Shown: piece after piece, positions 51,587 through 62,032 of the stretch | How positions within the stretch are numbered: the stretch's first letter is position 1 | Layout: each line of letters opens with the position of its first letter | Assembly: GCF_946479715.1 (NCBI RefSeq) | Contig: NZ_CAMLHF010000004.1 | Location: 1 to 62,907 of the forward strand | Direction of reading: 5' to 3' | DNA length: 62,907 nt | Origin: an uncultured Pedobacter sp. | Lineage (GTDB): Bacteria; Bacteroidota; Bacteroidia; Sphingobacteriales; Sphingobacteriaceae | Position numbers and translations under genes: made by a program | The notes under the pieces: generated by a model | The model's input: the letters and a program-made list of their open reading frames with translations, nothing else | What the model was told of the DNA's origin: nothing | Database searches by the model: none

Positions 51587-52180
51587 ATGAGAAAAATAAC
51601 AGTATTGTCAATGATTTCACTGGATGGTGTTATGCAAGCACCAGGTGGACCGGGAGAAGACACATCAGGTGGCTTCAAATATGGTGGCTGGACCGCATCT
51701 TATGGTGATGAGCTTTTTGGCAAGATCATTCAGGAAGAGTTGAAACCAGCAGAATATCTTCTAGGCAGAAAAACATACGACATCTTTGCTTCGTACTGGC
51801 CTCATCACGCTGACTTTTGGCCAGGTATTAATGATGGCACCAAATACGTCCTGTCGCAGACCATGGAAAAATCAGATTGGAAAAACTCCTTATTTCTACA
51901 CAATGTGGCAGATATTAAGAAACTCAAAAATTCAGAAGGTTCTGATATTCAGGTTTGGGGTAGTAGTGAGCTCGTTCAACTTTTGCTGGAGCATGATTTA
52001 GTGGACGAACTTCGTCTAAAAATTTATCCACTGACGCTTGGTAAAGGAAAAAAATTGTTCGACAGTGGCCCCATTCCGGCAGCATTTACATTAGTGGAGA
52101 GTTTGGCTACCTCAAGCGGAGTAATTATTGCCAGCTACAAACGTGCCGGTGAAGTCCAGACAGGCACTGTCGGTGCTTAA
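51587..52180 (+). CDS. Dihydrofolate reductase-family (RibD C-terminal-like) protein
   Basis: 197 residues. Starts MRKITVLSMISLDGVMQAPG, with the NADPH-fold pattern AEYLLGRKTYDIFASYWPHH, IQVWGSSELVQLLLEHDLVD and ELRLKIYPLTLGKGKKLFDS. This is the YwjB/YyaP group, reductases of unknown substrate rather than true DHFR. Gap 51344-51586 upstream shows no other gene. Confidence 0.92.
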   Translation: MRKITVLSMISLDGVMQAPGGPGEDTSGGFKYGGWTASYGDELFGKIIQEELKPAEYLLGRKTYDIFASYWPHHADFWPGINDGTKYVLSQTMEKSDWKNSLFLHNVADIKKLKNSEGSDIQVWGSSELVQLLLEHDLVDELRLKIYPLTLGKGKKLFDSGPIPAAFTLVESLATSSGVIIASYKRAGEVQTGTVGA

Positions 52181-52216
52181 TACAATATTGAATTGGCAAA
52201 TAGCACTGTTTAGCAT

Positions 52217-53071
52217 TTACCTGTTAGCCCTTGGATATTCTTTTTCTCTTCTGTTCAGTGTAAAACTGAAATCTTCATTCCCTGTAAATATGCGTTCATT
52301 ATTATCCAGGAAAAACAAGATGTGATCGTCGCCTTTCAGCAGGTTAAGGGGGCGCGACCATCTATCGGAAGTTATCTGATAGATAATGCGTCCATCCTTT
52401 TTAGTTATGATTTTCCATGTGCCTTTCGACATAGTTTCCTTTTTGTATCCAATGCCGCCCATCAAAATATCCGAAGGTTTGCCTGTCGCTGGGTCAGTGT
52501 AAAAAAGCATATACCATTTCATTTTATTACAAGCAGCACTTTTATTCAATCCAAGAAGAGCAGAGAGTTCCTGACAGGGAGTTCTTCCTTCAAAGACCAG
52601 TGGGCTTTTAGTTTTGGTTAATTCAGCGTGGAAATTGAAATCATTCGATTCAACAGGATAAATATTATTTAAAGCATAACTGTAACCACCGTTTCCGGCA
52701 AGCATCCCATTATTACTGTCTACGAAATGTAACACATTCTTATTCAGTTCCATAATTGAAATGCTTTTGCCATTATGCTTCAGAATATAACAATTTCCAG
52801 ACTTAGTTTGCGACCCTTCAAGTGACACGCGTTTTTCGTTTGAGAATCCGGGGGTAGAGGGCTGTGCCAACCCATACCGGCATTGAAGTTTAAATGTTCC
52901 CCCACTAATTTCCAGGTTCCAACGGATGAAATCCATTGAATCAGTTGGAGAAATGTCAATAAAATTCCGTAGTATAGCATGTGCCGGGGTACTGGCAACA
53001 TATGTTTGTCCAGTTGCGTCTGGCAAAAAACAAGCAAAGGTCAAAAACAATAAAGAAAAAATGGTTTTCAT
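52217..53071 (-). CDS. Secreted protein with an internally duplicated beta domain
   Basis: 284 residues. Signal MKTIFSLLFLTFACFLPDAT. Two similar units: N-terminal GTFKLQCRYG ... NVLHFVDSNNGMLAGNGGYS-YALNN and C-terminal GTWKIITKKDGRIIYQITSD ... ILFFLDNNERIFTGNEDFSF-TLNR. Each holds an LhFlDnN-x-GN-x-YsfaLN core, like eight-stranded lipocalin-type or NlpE-like barrels. A Cys pair (PCQELSALLGLNKSAACNK) may form a disulfide. No family name recognised. Confidence 0.7.
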   Translation of the reverse strand: MKTIFSLLFLTFACFLPDATGQTYVASTPAHAILRNFIDISPTDSMDFIRWNLEISGGTFKLQCRYGLAQPSTPGFSNEKRVSLEGSQTKSGNCYILKHNGKSISIMELNKNVLHFVDSNNGMLAGNGGYSYALNNIYPVESNDFNFHAELTKTKSPLVFEGRTPCQELSALLGLNKSAACNKMKWYMLFYTDPATGKPSDILMGGIGYKKETMSKGTWKIITKKDGRIIYQITSDRWSRPLNLLKGDDHILFFLDNNERIFTGNEDFSFTLNRREKEYPRANR

Positions 53072-53300
53072 ATCAGTTTTTCTAATTTATTTCAAGCATT
53101 TATTATCTCACGTTCAGGTAATTACGGCATACACTAAGATAACTCATTATTCTGTTTGAATATAGTTTAATAGACTAACAGCGAAAAAAATAGATGAATC
53201 TAACGATGGCCATAAACCTGATAATACTATGTGGTAAAGGTAATTTTGTTAATCGAAACCTATTGATGTAATTATAGATATGCATTAACTTAGCAGAACT

Positions 53301-53831
53301 ATGCCGACACAACAGACTGAAGAGAGAATTAAGTTTCTGAAAGAAAACATCGAACCATTAGAGAACAATGCATATGGATCTACCAGGTGTGCTACAAATG
53401 CCGACTTGCCTAAGCTTGGCGAATTTCTGCAAATGTTGGTTGAGGCCGAGCGTCCTTTTAACCCTACCTTAAAGGATGGTGAAATCTTCTATTACGACCT
53501 TAAGACACTAATAGAGGATGAAAAAACAGTAGTTCTAGTGATTGAGTTTAATGCTGAAATCGTTGGTTGTGGTTACGCCCAAATCCGATCAGCAAAAGCT
53601 TACGAACGTCATGAACTCTTTGGTTATCTGGGCTTCATGTTCGTAAAGCCCGAATTTAGAGGAAAAGGAATCAATAAGCTATTGATAAACGATCTTAAGC
53701 AATGGGTTTTATCAAAAGGAATAGCTGAGCTGCGTCTTGATGTATACCACGACAATGATGCAGCTGTGAAGGCATATGAAAAAGTAGGTTTTAAAAAATT
53801 ACTTACAACAATGCGTTGTGATATCAGCTGA
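53301..53831 (+). CDS. GNAT-family N-acetyltransferase
   Basis: 176 residues. Acetyl-CoA motif FVKPEFRGKGINKLLINDLK (RGKG) and C-terminal LRLDVYHDNDAAVKAYEKVGF. The N-terminal STRCATNADLPKLGEFLQML fits the fold. Unrelated closely to the enzyme at 49284. A TAATTTTG box (53241-53248) and a TAACTTAG element (about 53285) lie upstream; either could be part of its promoter. Confidence 0.9.
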   Translation: MPTQQTEERIKFLKENIEPLENNAYGSTRCATNADLPKLGEFLQMLVEAERPFNPTLKDGEIFYYDLKTLIEDEKTVVLVIEFNAEIVGCGYAQIRSAKAYERHELFGYLGFMFVKPEFRGKGINKLLINDLKQWVLSKGIAELRLDVYHDNDAAVKAYEKVGFKKLLTTMRCDIS

Positions 53832-53895
53832 TCGTTTTATTTTCAGCGTACAAAAACGAAGTTTTTCTTGTTGCAAAAAAAAAATACGTGCTCAT

Positions 53896-54186
53896 ATGGT
53901 CGATGAAATGCTGTTAAAATATGGATTGACTAATGAATCTAGTATTCTGTCTATACTGGACGATTTCGGAGATGAGGGAGAAGTCAGAGAATATTGCTGG
54001 CAAGTATTACGAACTTATCCTGATCTAAAAAAAGAAGATTGGATTATTGGAATAGAAGGAGGAGATTATATTTATAGTTTTAATGGTAACTACATTTTTA
54101 TTACCGACGATATCTGGAGTTTCAACCTGATCGCCTGTCAGCCAGTATTGGATGTGCTCGTAGAAAAAATAAAAAGCTTAAGATAG
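53896..54186 (+). CDS. Small hypothetical protein
   Basis: 96 residues from ATG 53896 (MVDEMLLKYGLTNESSILSI), chosen over an in-frame ATG at 53818 that lies inside the GNAT gene. Acidic, no signal or membrane helix. Segments REYCWQVLRTYPDLKKEDWI and YSFNGNYIFITDDIWSFNLI suggest a small alpha/beta domain. Not recognised. Sits 65 bp after the GNAT gene and 51 bp before the acyltransferase gene. Confidence 0.6.
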   Translation: MVDEMLLKYGLTNESSILSILDDFGDEGEVREYCWQVLRTYPDLKKEDWIIGIEGGDYIYSFNGNYIFITDDIWSFNLIACQPVLDVLVEKIKSLR

Positions 54187-54237
54187 GCTGTATTATTATT
54201 AGCTTTTTTTTACAAATTGCGATTTCACACACAATGA

Positions 54238-55353
54238 ATGAGAACTAACCTAAATAACGAGCTGGCCACCAAGCCGCACTATCCCATATTAGACGGCCTT
54301 CGAGGTGTTGCAGCCATAATTGTTGTAACTTTCCATCTGGCCGAACCATTTTCAACAAGTAATTTAGATAAATTCGTAAATCACGGATACCTGGCTGTCG
54401 ACTTTTTCTTTCTATTATCCGGTTTCGTGATGGGCTATGCTTACGACGATCGGTGGCATAAAATGACAGAGGGCAGTTTTTTCAAACGCCGTATCATACG
54501 TCTTCAGCCAATGGTGATTTTGGGGATGACCCTCGGCGCTATCGGATTCTATTTTACAGATTCTACGCTATGGCCGCTCATTCATACCATTCCTATCTGG
54601 AAAATGCTACTGGTACTGCTCATCGGTTATACCATCCTGCCCATACCATTATCGCTTGATATACGTGGCTGGCAGGAGATGCACCCTATGAATAGCGTAG
54701 GGTGGTCATTGTTTTTTGAATACATCGCCAATATTCTTTATGCTGTCTGGATCAGAAAATTTTCTAAAACAGCGTTAAGTATTTTAGTAGGTATCTCTGC
54801 TATTGCACTTGTACACCTGGCAATCACAAACGGCGACGTTAGTGGCGGCTGGACACTGAATGTGGAACAGGTTCGTATCGGACTAACGCGTGTCATGTAT
54901 CCTTTCTTTGCCGGTCTGTTGCTTTCGCGTGTAGCCAAGCCGACCCGTATTAAAAATGCCTTTTTATGGTGCAGCCTTTTAGTAGCAATAGTACTTCATA
55001 TGCCCCGCATTGGTGGTACTGAGCAGGTTTGGATGAACGGAGTTTATGACTCTATTTGCATTATCATCGTATTCCCGCTTATCGTATACCTTGGTGCCAG
55101 TGGTCTGATGCAAAGTCAAAGAGAGAACAGGGTCTGCAAATTTTTAGGTGATATATCTTACCCGCTTTACATGGTGCATTACCCGATTGTCTACTTTTAC
55201 GTCGCCTGGATCAGTAATAACAAAGGTATAACGATAGCACAGGCTTGGCCTTATGCGTTACTCATCTTAATAGGCAGCATTATTTTAGCATATGCTGCAT
55301 TGAAATGGTATGATGAGCCGGTTCGCAAATGGTTGCGAAACAAGCTTGCGTAG
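54238..55353 (+). CDS. Acyltransferase 3 family membrane protein (first copy)
   Basis: 371 residues, about ten helices. Family start HYPILDGLRGVAAIIVVTFH (catalytic His in TFH) and NHGYLAVDFFFLLSGFVMGY. Middle motif PMNSVGWSLFFEYIANILY and late FLGDISYPLYMVHYPIVYFY. These enzymes O-acylate membrane lipids, exopolysaccharide or peptidoglycan. Substrate unknown. Looks a little more GC-rich than the downstream acyltransferase at 57616, which is only distantly similar. Confidence 0.92.
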   Translation: MRTNLNNELATKPHYPILDGLRGVAAIIVVTFHLAEPFSTSNLDKFVNHGYLAVDFFFLLSGFVMGYAYDDRWHKMTEGSFFKRRIIRLQPMVILGMTLGAIGFYFTDSTLWPLIHTIPIWKMLLVLLIGYTILPIPLSLDIRGWQEMHPMNSVGWSLFFEYIANILYAVWIRKFSKTALSILVGISAIALVHLAITNGDVSGGWTLNVEQVRIGLTRVMYPFFAGLLLSRVAKPTRIKNAFLWCSLLVAIVLHMPRIGGTEQVWMNGVYDSICIIIVFPLIVYLGASGLMQSQRENRVCKFLGDISYPLYMVHYPIVYFYVAWISNNKGITIAQAWPYALLILIGSIILAYAALKWYDEPVRKWLRNKLA

Positions 55354-55370
55354 AATTGGATGCGATTAAA

Positions 55371-55805
55371 CTAACCCTTATACCTTTTAACAGCTAAGGC
55401 ATACGCTACATCAAGATAACTTTTTAATCCAGGCAAGCTATCCTTGGCAGGATTCACGATACATAACCAATACATTGCTCCGTAAAAGGGGTGAGGCATC
55501 ACTATGTTCTCTGCCGTAAAATCTATACCTGAGTCTACATACGCGCCAATACCTTTCTTTAACGCTATACCGTCAAAAGTGCTTACAAATAAAGTCTTGT
55601 CAATACCAATATTTAGTCGAAAGAAACCCTCTCTATTCAACTGAGATACACTATCAAAATCATTGTCACTGGTAACTATAGTTGCAAATGGCATCATCTT
55701 CTCCTGATCATACATAAAGAAAAGGTCACCATTTGCTTCTGTAATGTTTACGTTTTTAAAATTAGATAAGATATATGCAATAATTTCCTTGATGGTCATA
55801 ATCAA
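55371..55805 (-). CDS. DUF6194 family protein
   Basis: 144 residues (an ATG two codons in, MTIKEIIAYILSNFK, is equally plausible). The family pattern is clear: NVNITEANGDLFFMYD, PFATIVTSDNDFDSVSQLNR, FRLNIGIDKTLFVSTFDG, MPHPFYGAMYWLCIVNPAKD. Small cytoplasmic protein related to luciferase-like DUF domains, role unknown. Convergent with the acyltransferase (17 bp) and divergent from the HxlR gene. Confidence 0.88.
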   Translation of the reverse strand: MIMTIKEIIAYILSNFKNVNITEANGDLFFMYDQEKMMPFATIVTSDNDFDSVSQLNREGFFRLNIGIDKTLFVSTFDGIALKKGIGAYVDSGIDFTAENIVMPHPFYGAMYWLCIVNPAKDSLPGLKSYLDVAYALAVKRYKG

Positions 55806-55822
55806 TTATGGTTGTAGTTAAA

Positions 55823-55883
55823 TTGTAAATGTCTGCCGCTAACTTTACATTTGCAAGTAGTTACCTCTTTGTACAATAGTAAC
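55823..55883 (+). promoter_or_regulatory. Candidate promoter and dyad upstream of the HxlR gene
   Basis: TTG (55823-55825), 20-bp spacer, TACATTTG (55846-55853), a full TAnnTTTG box pointing to the regulator at 55926. GTTAC-N14-GTAAC (55860-55864, 55879-55883) lies just downstream of the expected start, where a repressor would block transcription. HxlR regulators commonly act on their own upstream region. Confidence 0.45.
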
Positions 55884-55925
55884 AAAAAGTAAAGTTTTAT
55901 TGATTTACAGTGTTTTAAAATTTCA

Positions 55926-56252
55926 ATGCAGGAAAATAAAATTGAGATCTGTCCATTTCAAGAAGCAATGGATTTGATATCGGGTAAATGGACCATGACG
56001 ATCATCAATACATTGATGGCCGGTAAAATGAGGTTTAAGGTATTGGAAAGGTCAATCCCCGGTATAACTACACGTATGCTGGTCAAAGAGCTCAAACAAT
56101 TGGAAAAAACAGGAGTTCTGATCAGAACCGCCTATGCAACAGTACCTCCAACTGTGGAGTATGCACTGAGTGAAAAAGGAATTTCATTGACACCTGTTCT
56201 TGTTGCTGTGCAGGAATGGGCGTTAAATAACATACATGCCAATAATATTTAA
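55926..56252 (+). CDS. HxlR-family winged-helix transcriptional regulator
   Basis: 108 residues. HxlR hallmark: CPFQEAMDLISGKWTMTIIN with the N-terminal Cys, FKVLERSIPGITTRMLVKEL as recognition helix, TAYATVPPTVEYALSEKGIS as wing, LVAVQEWALNN at the end. Often senses electrophiles or redox stress through the Cys. It is divergent from DUF6194 and upstream of the Tat-exported PLP enzyme, one of which may be its target. Confidence 0.93.
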   Translation: MQENKIEICPFQEAMDLISGKWTMTIINTLMAGKMRFKVLERSIPGITTRMLVKELKQLEKTGVLIRTAYATVPPTVEYALSEKGISLTPVLVAVQEWALNNIHANNI

Positions 56253-56255
56253 ATT

Positions 56256-56366
56256 ATGCTGAGTTTAATTTCTTCAATTTGTTTAATATCTCTCGGTATA
56301 ATGGCAAAGTATTCAACCAACAACCACGGCTGGCAGGAGATCTTGATGAAAAGCCATTTTTATTAA
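56256..56366 (+). CDS. Possible 36-residue membrane peptide
   Basis: Open frame ATG 56256 to TAA 56366, starting 3 bp after the HxlR stop. Hydrophobic opening MLSLISSICLISLGIMAKYS and a polar end. The codons look plausible, but there is no homologue I recognise. It fills most of the 136-base gap before the next gene. Confidence 0.25.
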   Translation: MLSLISSICLISLGIMAKYSTNNHGWQEILMKSHFY

Positions 56367-56388
56367 ATCCTGAAACAACCATACAAAT

Positions 56389-57579
56389 ATGTCTGCATAT
56401 AAACGTCGCGATTTCTTAAAACTCTCTTCTTTATCGGCCTTGCCGCTTATTGGGTCCGCAATTATGCCAATAAATACATTTGCTGCAGAACAACCAAGAC
56501 CATCAATAGATAGCGAAGCAGTTTATTTTATTAACGATGGGATTTTTTATCGACCAGAAGATTTTATCAATAAGCTACAAGAGATAAATACTGCTAATCC
56601 AATCGAAAGAGATAGTTATGCTGATGGTGGAACCATCGAAAAGCTTTTAAAGAAATTTGTAGAAATTACAGGAAAAGAAGCCGCTGTTTATTTGCCAACA
56701 GGAACATTAGCAAACCAGCTCGCGATTAGTACTTTATGTGGAAGCAATACCAAAGCATTTGTACAAGAAACCAGTCATGTTTATCGGGATGAAGGAGATG
56801 CTGCCCAAACCCTGTTTAACAAAAGATTAATTCCCTTAGCAGTAGGAAAGGCACATTTCACATTAGAAGAACTAAAAAAAGCAATCAAATACCATAAAGA
56901 TGGAGAAGCATTTGTTGGCGAAGTTGGAGCAGTATCTATAGAAACACCAGTAAGAAGGTGCGACAACCAGGCTTTTCCTTTAGAAGAAATAAAAAAGATT
57001 TCGGCCTATTGTAAGGAGCAAGGTTATAAAATGCACCTTGATGGCGCTAGGTTACACATGGCAACCGCATTTACAAATGCAACAGTTAAAGAATATGCAG
57101 AGTATTTTGATACAGTTTATATGTGTTTGTATAAGTATTTGGGTGCAACCGGTGGTGCTATTTTATGTGGAGATAAAGTTGTGATTGACCAAATGCATCA
57201 TCTTATTAAAATTCATGGAGGCGGAATTTTCACCAATTGGCTCAGCGCATCTATCGCTTTACATCATTTAAACACTATCGATGAGGTGATGGAAAAAATT
57301 AAAATAAAATCGGCCAGCCTTTTTAAACAGTTTGAACAACTAAAAGGCATCACAATTAATCAGGTACCGAACGGTACAAACCAATTTAATGTATCAATAG
57401 CTAGCGGAATTGACCCTGTTAAACTAAATAAAAGGTTAAGAGGGGAGCATAACATTGTCTTCGGCCAGCCCAGAGAAGATGGTTTTGTAAAAATTAAAGT
57501 AAATCCAACATTGTTGAGAAGAGATAATCAGCAAATTATCAACTCCTTTAAAGAAGCGATCGCATTTGCGAAAGTGTAA
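56389..57579 (+). CDS. Threonine aldolase / beta-eliminating lyase family PLP enzyme with Tat signal
   Basis: 396 residues. Twin-arginine leader YKRRDFLKLSSLSALPLIGS ending in an Ala-rich end, so the mature enzyme is predicted to be exported folded. Fold-type I core: PTGTLANQLAISTLCGSNTK, CKEQGYKMHLDGARLHMATA (PLP-binding Asp) and the Schiff-base lysine K249 in TVYMCLYKYLGATGGAIL. The family cleaves L-threonine or other beta-hydroxy amino acids to glycine plus aldehyde. A periplasmic threonine aldolase would be unusual. Confidence 0.88.
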   Translation: MSAYKRRDFLKLSSLSALPLIGSAIMPINTFAAEQPRPSIDSEAVYFINDGIFYRPEDFINKLQEINTANPIERDSYADGGTIEKLLKKFVEITGKEAAVYLPTGTLANQLAISTLCGSNTKAFVQETSHVYRDEGDAAQTLFNKRLIPLAVGKAHFTLEELKKAIKYHKDGEAFVGEVGAVSIETPVRRCDNQAFPLEEIKKISAYCKEQGYKMHLDGARLHMATAFTNATVKEYAEYFDTVYMCLYKYLGATGGAILCGDKVVIDQMHHLIKIHGGGIFTNWLSASIALHHLNTIDEVMEKIKIKSASLFKQFEQLKGITINQVPNGTNQFNVSIASGIDPVKLNKRLRGEHNIVFGQPREDGFVKIKVNPTLLRRDNQQIINSFKEAIAFAKV

Positions 57580-57615
57580 ATTTTTGAAAGAGATTTTTCT
57601 ATTACATGTTTTTTT

Positions 57616-58752
57616 CTAATCTCTTGAAGGTATTAAGGTAAAACGGCCCTTCAACTTTAAAAAAGGCTTTTCAAAGTATCTGTAAGACAATGTTGCTAAT
57701 ATGGTCGTCGAGATGAAAGCAATAACAAACCCCACGTCGTTTTTCCATTCAGATAAACCTATACCTTCACTAAAGGTTGCTAACTCATTTTTGAAAATAC
57801 TAAAAACGATCCAATATATAGTGATATGGAAAACATACATGCCGTATGAAATGCGACCAAGATAAGCTAATTTAGAGGGCATGTACCTTACTGGTGCTCC
57901 ATATAGCGATAAAAACATTGCTATAACCCCAATAAGTATCAAAAGCCATCCAATAATTGATTGTGGAATTGTAGCGAGGTGAGGGGAATCTGCATTAATT
58001 TCACAAACCATCGATGCAACTAACCAGCATAGTATGCCTGCTATGAATAAACCAATACGGAGGGCTGCATTCCATTTAGGCTCCCAGCCCTTAAAATAAG
58101 CAGAGAGCAGTATTCCTGCAGCAAAAAACTGAAATTGTACAAAGCTATTTGTCCATTGACCACTAAATCCGGTTGTTGGTCTTTGAGCATAATAAATTAT
58201 CGTGGCATAAGCAATAACAATTGAAAAAAATGAGAAAATCTTTAATCCCTTTTTTCCGGTAAAGAATAACACTAATGGAAGCAAAATATAAAGTTGCTCT
58301 TCTACAGATACACTCCATAAAGGATTTATACAATACGATTGCCACTCCTTAAATGTTATATACCAATTCCCGGAAAATAACGTGAATGCCAATTGTGCTT
58401 TTCCCGGAATAACAGTTCCAAAAAAATCTGTAGTAGAGGTTAGCAACACCATACCAAAAAAGAACGTAAAATATAGGGGCCAAATCCGTAAAATACGTCT
58501 AATGTAAAATGATTTGATATTTATCTTTCCAAAATGAGCATCTTCTCTTGTCAGTAATTCTGTGATTAAAAATGCGCTTAGGAAGAAAAAAAGCGGCACA
58601 CCGTAGTTGCCGATTAAACTTAAATGATACCCCCAATAATATTCATTTACGTCAATGGGCGCTAAATCTAATCGATGAACAAAGAAAACAAAAAGAAATG
58701 CACAAAAACGAAGTACGTCTAATTCAGGCTTATAATAACGGTTTATTTCCAC
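57616..58752 (-). CDS. Acyltransferase 3 family membrane protein (second copy)
   Basis: 378 residues, about ten helices. Family start ELDVLRFCAFLFVFFVHRLD, YGVPLFFFLSAFLITELLTR, PLWSVSVEEQLYILLPLVLF and LAYLGRISYGMYVFHITIYW. More OafA-like than the copy at 54238. Probable O-acetylation of a surface glycan; substrate unknown. Convergent with the PLP enzyme gene. Confidence 0.92.
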   Translation of the reverse strand: MEINRYYKPELDVLRFCAFLFVFFVHRLDLAPIDVNEYYWGYHLSLIGNYGVPLFFFLSAFLITELLTREDAHFGKINIKSFYIRRILRIWPLYFTFFFGMVLLTSTTDFFGTVIPGKAQLAFTLFSGNWYITFKEWQSYCINPLWSVSVEEQLYILLPLVLFFTGKKGLKIFSFFSIVIAYATIIYYAQRPTTGFSGQWTNSFVQFQFFAAGILLSAYFKGWEPKWNAALRIGLFIAGILCWLVASMVCEINADSPHLATIPQSIIGWLLILIGVIAMFLSLYGAPVRYMPSKLAYLGRISYGMYVFHITIYWIVFSIFKNELATFSEGIGLSEWKNDVGFVIAFISTTILATLSYRYFEKPFLKLKGRFTLIPSRD

Positions 58753-58774
58753 GTGTAATTTTTAATGAACTAAC

Positions 58775-59077
58775 TTAATCTACTTTTTCGTACTTATAAA
58801 CCTGCATCTTTCCACTAGCTTTATAGATGCTATCCTGTTGTTTATCTTTACGGTATTCGGTTAAAATAACATAGTCTGAACTTACCAGGATTGCCACCCG
58901 ATTTTCTCCAATCTTTCCATCTCTCGAATAAAATAGGGAGGGTTCCTCCTTTATCACCGGTGCTCTGTATAAATCTCTTTTCCACTTATAAAGGTTAGTG
59001 TCGTCATCACTAAATTTATTTTTTTTACAGCCCAATGCTACAATTAGTAGCAACAGAATCAAAAAGTTCTTTGCCAT
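58775..59077 (-). CDS. Small lipoprotein, hypothetical
   Basis: 100 residues. Signal MAKNFLILLLLIVALGCKKN with lipobox ALGC. Mature part is short and beta-rich (SLFYSRDGKIGENRVAILVS, YVILTEYRKDKQQDSIYKAS). Not recognised. Upstream of the acyltransferase gene on the same strand (22-bp gap), so likely co-transcribed. The 147-base gap 59078-59224 next to it holds nothing I can name. Confidence 0.7.
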   Translation of the reverse strand: MAKNFLILLLLIVALGCKKNKFSDDDTNLYKWKRDLYRAPVIKEEPSLFYSRDGKIGENRVAILVSSDYVILTEYRKDKQQDSIYKASGKMQVYKYEKVD

Positions 59078-59224
59078 GTTATTCCTTTCTTGAAAAGAAT
59101 AAAAATAAATCTTCTGGAAGCTATAAAGCGTAACAAAATCATTACCTAAAACACTGCTGATGGTTGTGAGGTGTAATAACCAATTAAATAATCCGTTTTT
59201 TATTTATCAACCACATATACAAGT

Positions 59225-59578
59225 ATGATACACAAAAAAACTTTCATCGTTGGCTTACTCACCAGTCTTGGTGTATGTTCATACGCCTTTTCGCAAACAA
59301 AAAGTAAGGCTGTAATTGACACCGAATTAAGCAGCAGCCGTAAAAAAATAGATTCTTTAGACAAATTGCTCATAGAGGTACTAGGCAGTCGCCAGCGTGT
59401 TGTTAGAGAAATTGGAATCTATAAAAAGAACAATAACATTCCGCCACTACAAGCAGACCGTTTTAAACAGGTGCTCAACAAAACCATAACAGTTGGAACA
59501 AAAGAGGGTTTGTCTCCTGAATTCATCACCGAAATAATGAATGCAATCCATAAGGAAAGTCTACGTTTAGAGCAATAA
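59225..59578 (+). CDS. Chorismate mutase, AroQ class, exported
   Basis: 117 residues. Signal peptide (MIHKKTFIVGLLTSLGVCSY ending AFSQ) precedes an AroQ-type helical domain: SSSRKKIDSLDKLLIEVLGS, RQRVVREIGIYKKNNNIPPL, QADRFKQVLNKTITVGTKEG and EIMNAIHKESLRLEQ. Arg and Lys positions match the chorismate-binding residues of AroQ; the last-helix Gln position appears as Glu. Exported chorismate mutases are known in some proteobacteria and mycobacteria; a Bacteroidota case here is unusual. Stands alone. Confidence 0.88.
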   Translation: MIHKKTFIVGLLTSLGVCSYAFSQTKSKAVIDTELSSSRKKIDSLDKLLIEVLGSRQRVVREIGIYKKNNNIPPLQADRFKQVLNKTITVGTKEGLSPEFITEIMNAIHKESLRLEQ

Positions 59579-59598
59579 ATATTCTAAAATATTTACTA

Positions 59599-61512
<1,914 letters not shown>

Positions 61513-61545
61513 CATTTATAATTTATAAACCCTAAAAACAATATC

Positions 61546-62016
61546 ATGAGAATCTCAATTATCGGACTATTTTTCTTAATCATTAGCGTATCATCGGCAA
61601 GCGCACAAACAAAGGCTAGTCCTACAAAAGCAGAACAAGAAGTTCTTGATCTCTCGAAAGCGAAATGGCTTTGGATGGCCGATAAAAAATTAGATACACT
61701 TAATGACCTTTTTCTTGATAAATCTGTTTTTGTTCATATGAGTGGCAGCTCAGACAAAGCCCGTGAAATGGATGTTATTAAAAGTGGAATGATCTGGTAC
61801 AAACACGCCGAAATTTATTCAGCCAATGTAAATATCTTTGGCAATACAGCAATCCTGTTAAACGACATCGATTTGGTAGCAGTAGTTGGCGGAAACGAAG
61901 TTACCAATGCTTTTATGGTAACTGAAGTATATCTAAAAGAGAACGGCAAATGGAAAATGGGTTCACTAACGTTCTCACATTTAAGGAGGCCAGTTAAGCT
62001 CAATAACAATAAATAA
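61546..62016 (+). CDS. Secreted DUF4440 (NTF2-like) protein
   Basis: 156 residues. Signal MRISIIGLFFLIISVSSASA. NTF2-like core: DLSKAKWLWMADKKLDTLND, LFLDKSVFVHMSGSSDKARE, VTNAFMVTEVYLKENGKWKM, SLTFSHL. These small cone-shaped barrels bind ligands or act as isomerases. Co-transcribed with the reductase (33-bp gap) and hydrolase (16-bp gap), so it may act on the same substrate in the periplasm. Confidence 0.88.
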   Translation: MRISIIGLFFLIISVSSASAQTKASPTKAEQEVLDLSKAKWLWMADKKLDTLNDLFLDKSVFVHMSGSSDKAREMDVIKSGMIWYKHAEIYSANVNIFGNTAILLNDIDLVAVVGGNEVTNAFMVTEVYLKENGKWKMGSLTFSHLRRPVKLNNNK

Positions 62017-62032
62017 TCTGTAATACCAACAA

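Noticed and set aside
54667..56342. A 14-base match (GGCTGGCAGGAGAT) between the acyltransferase gene and the gap after hxlR, both reading Gly-Trp-Gln-Glu
   Set aside because: The flanks do not match and 14 bases can recur by chance; no sign of a duplicated gene piece.
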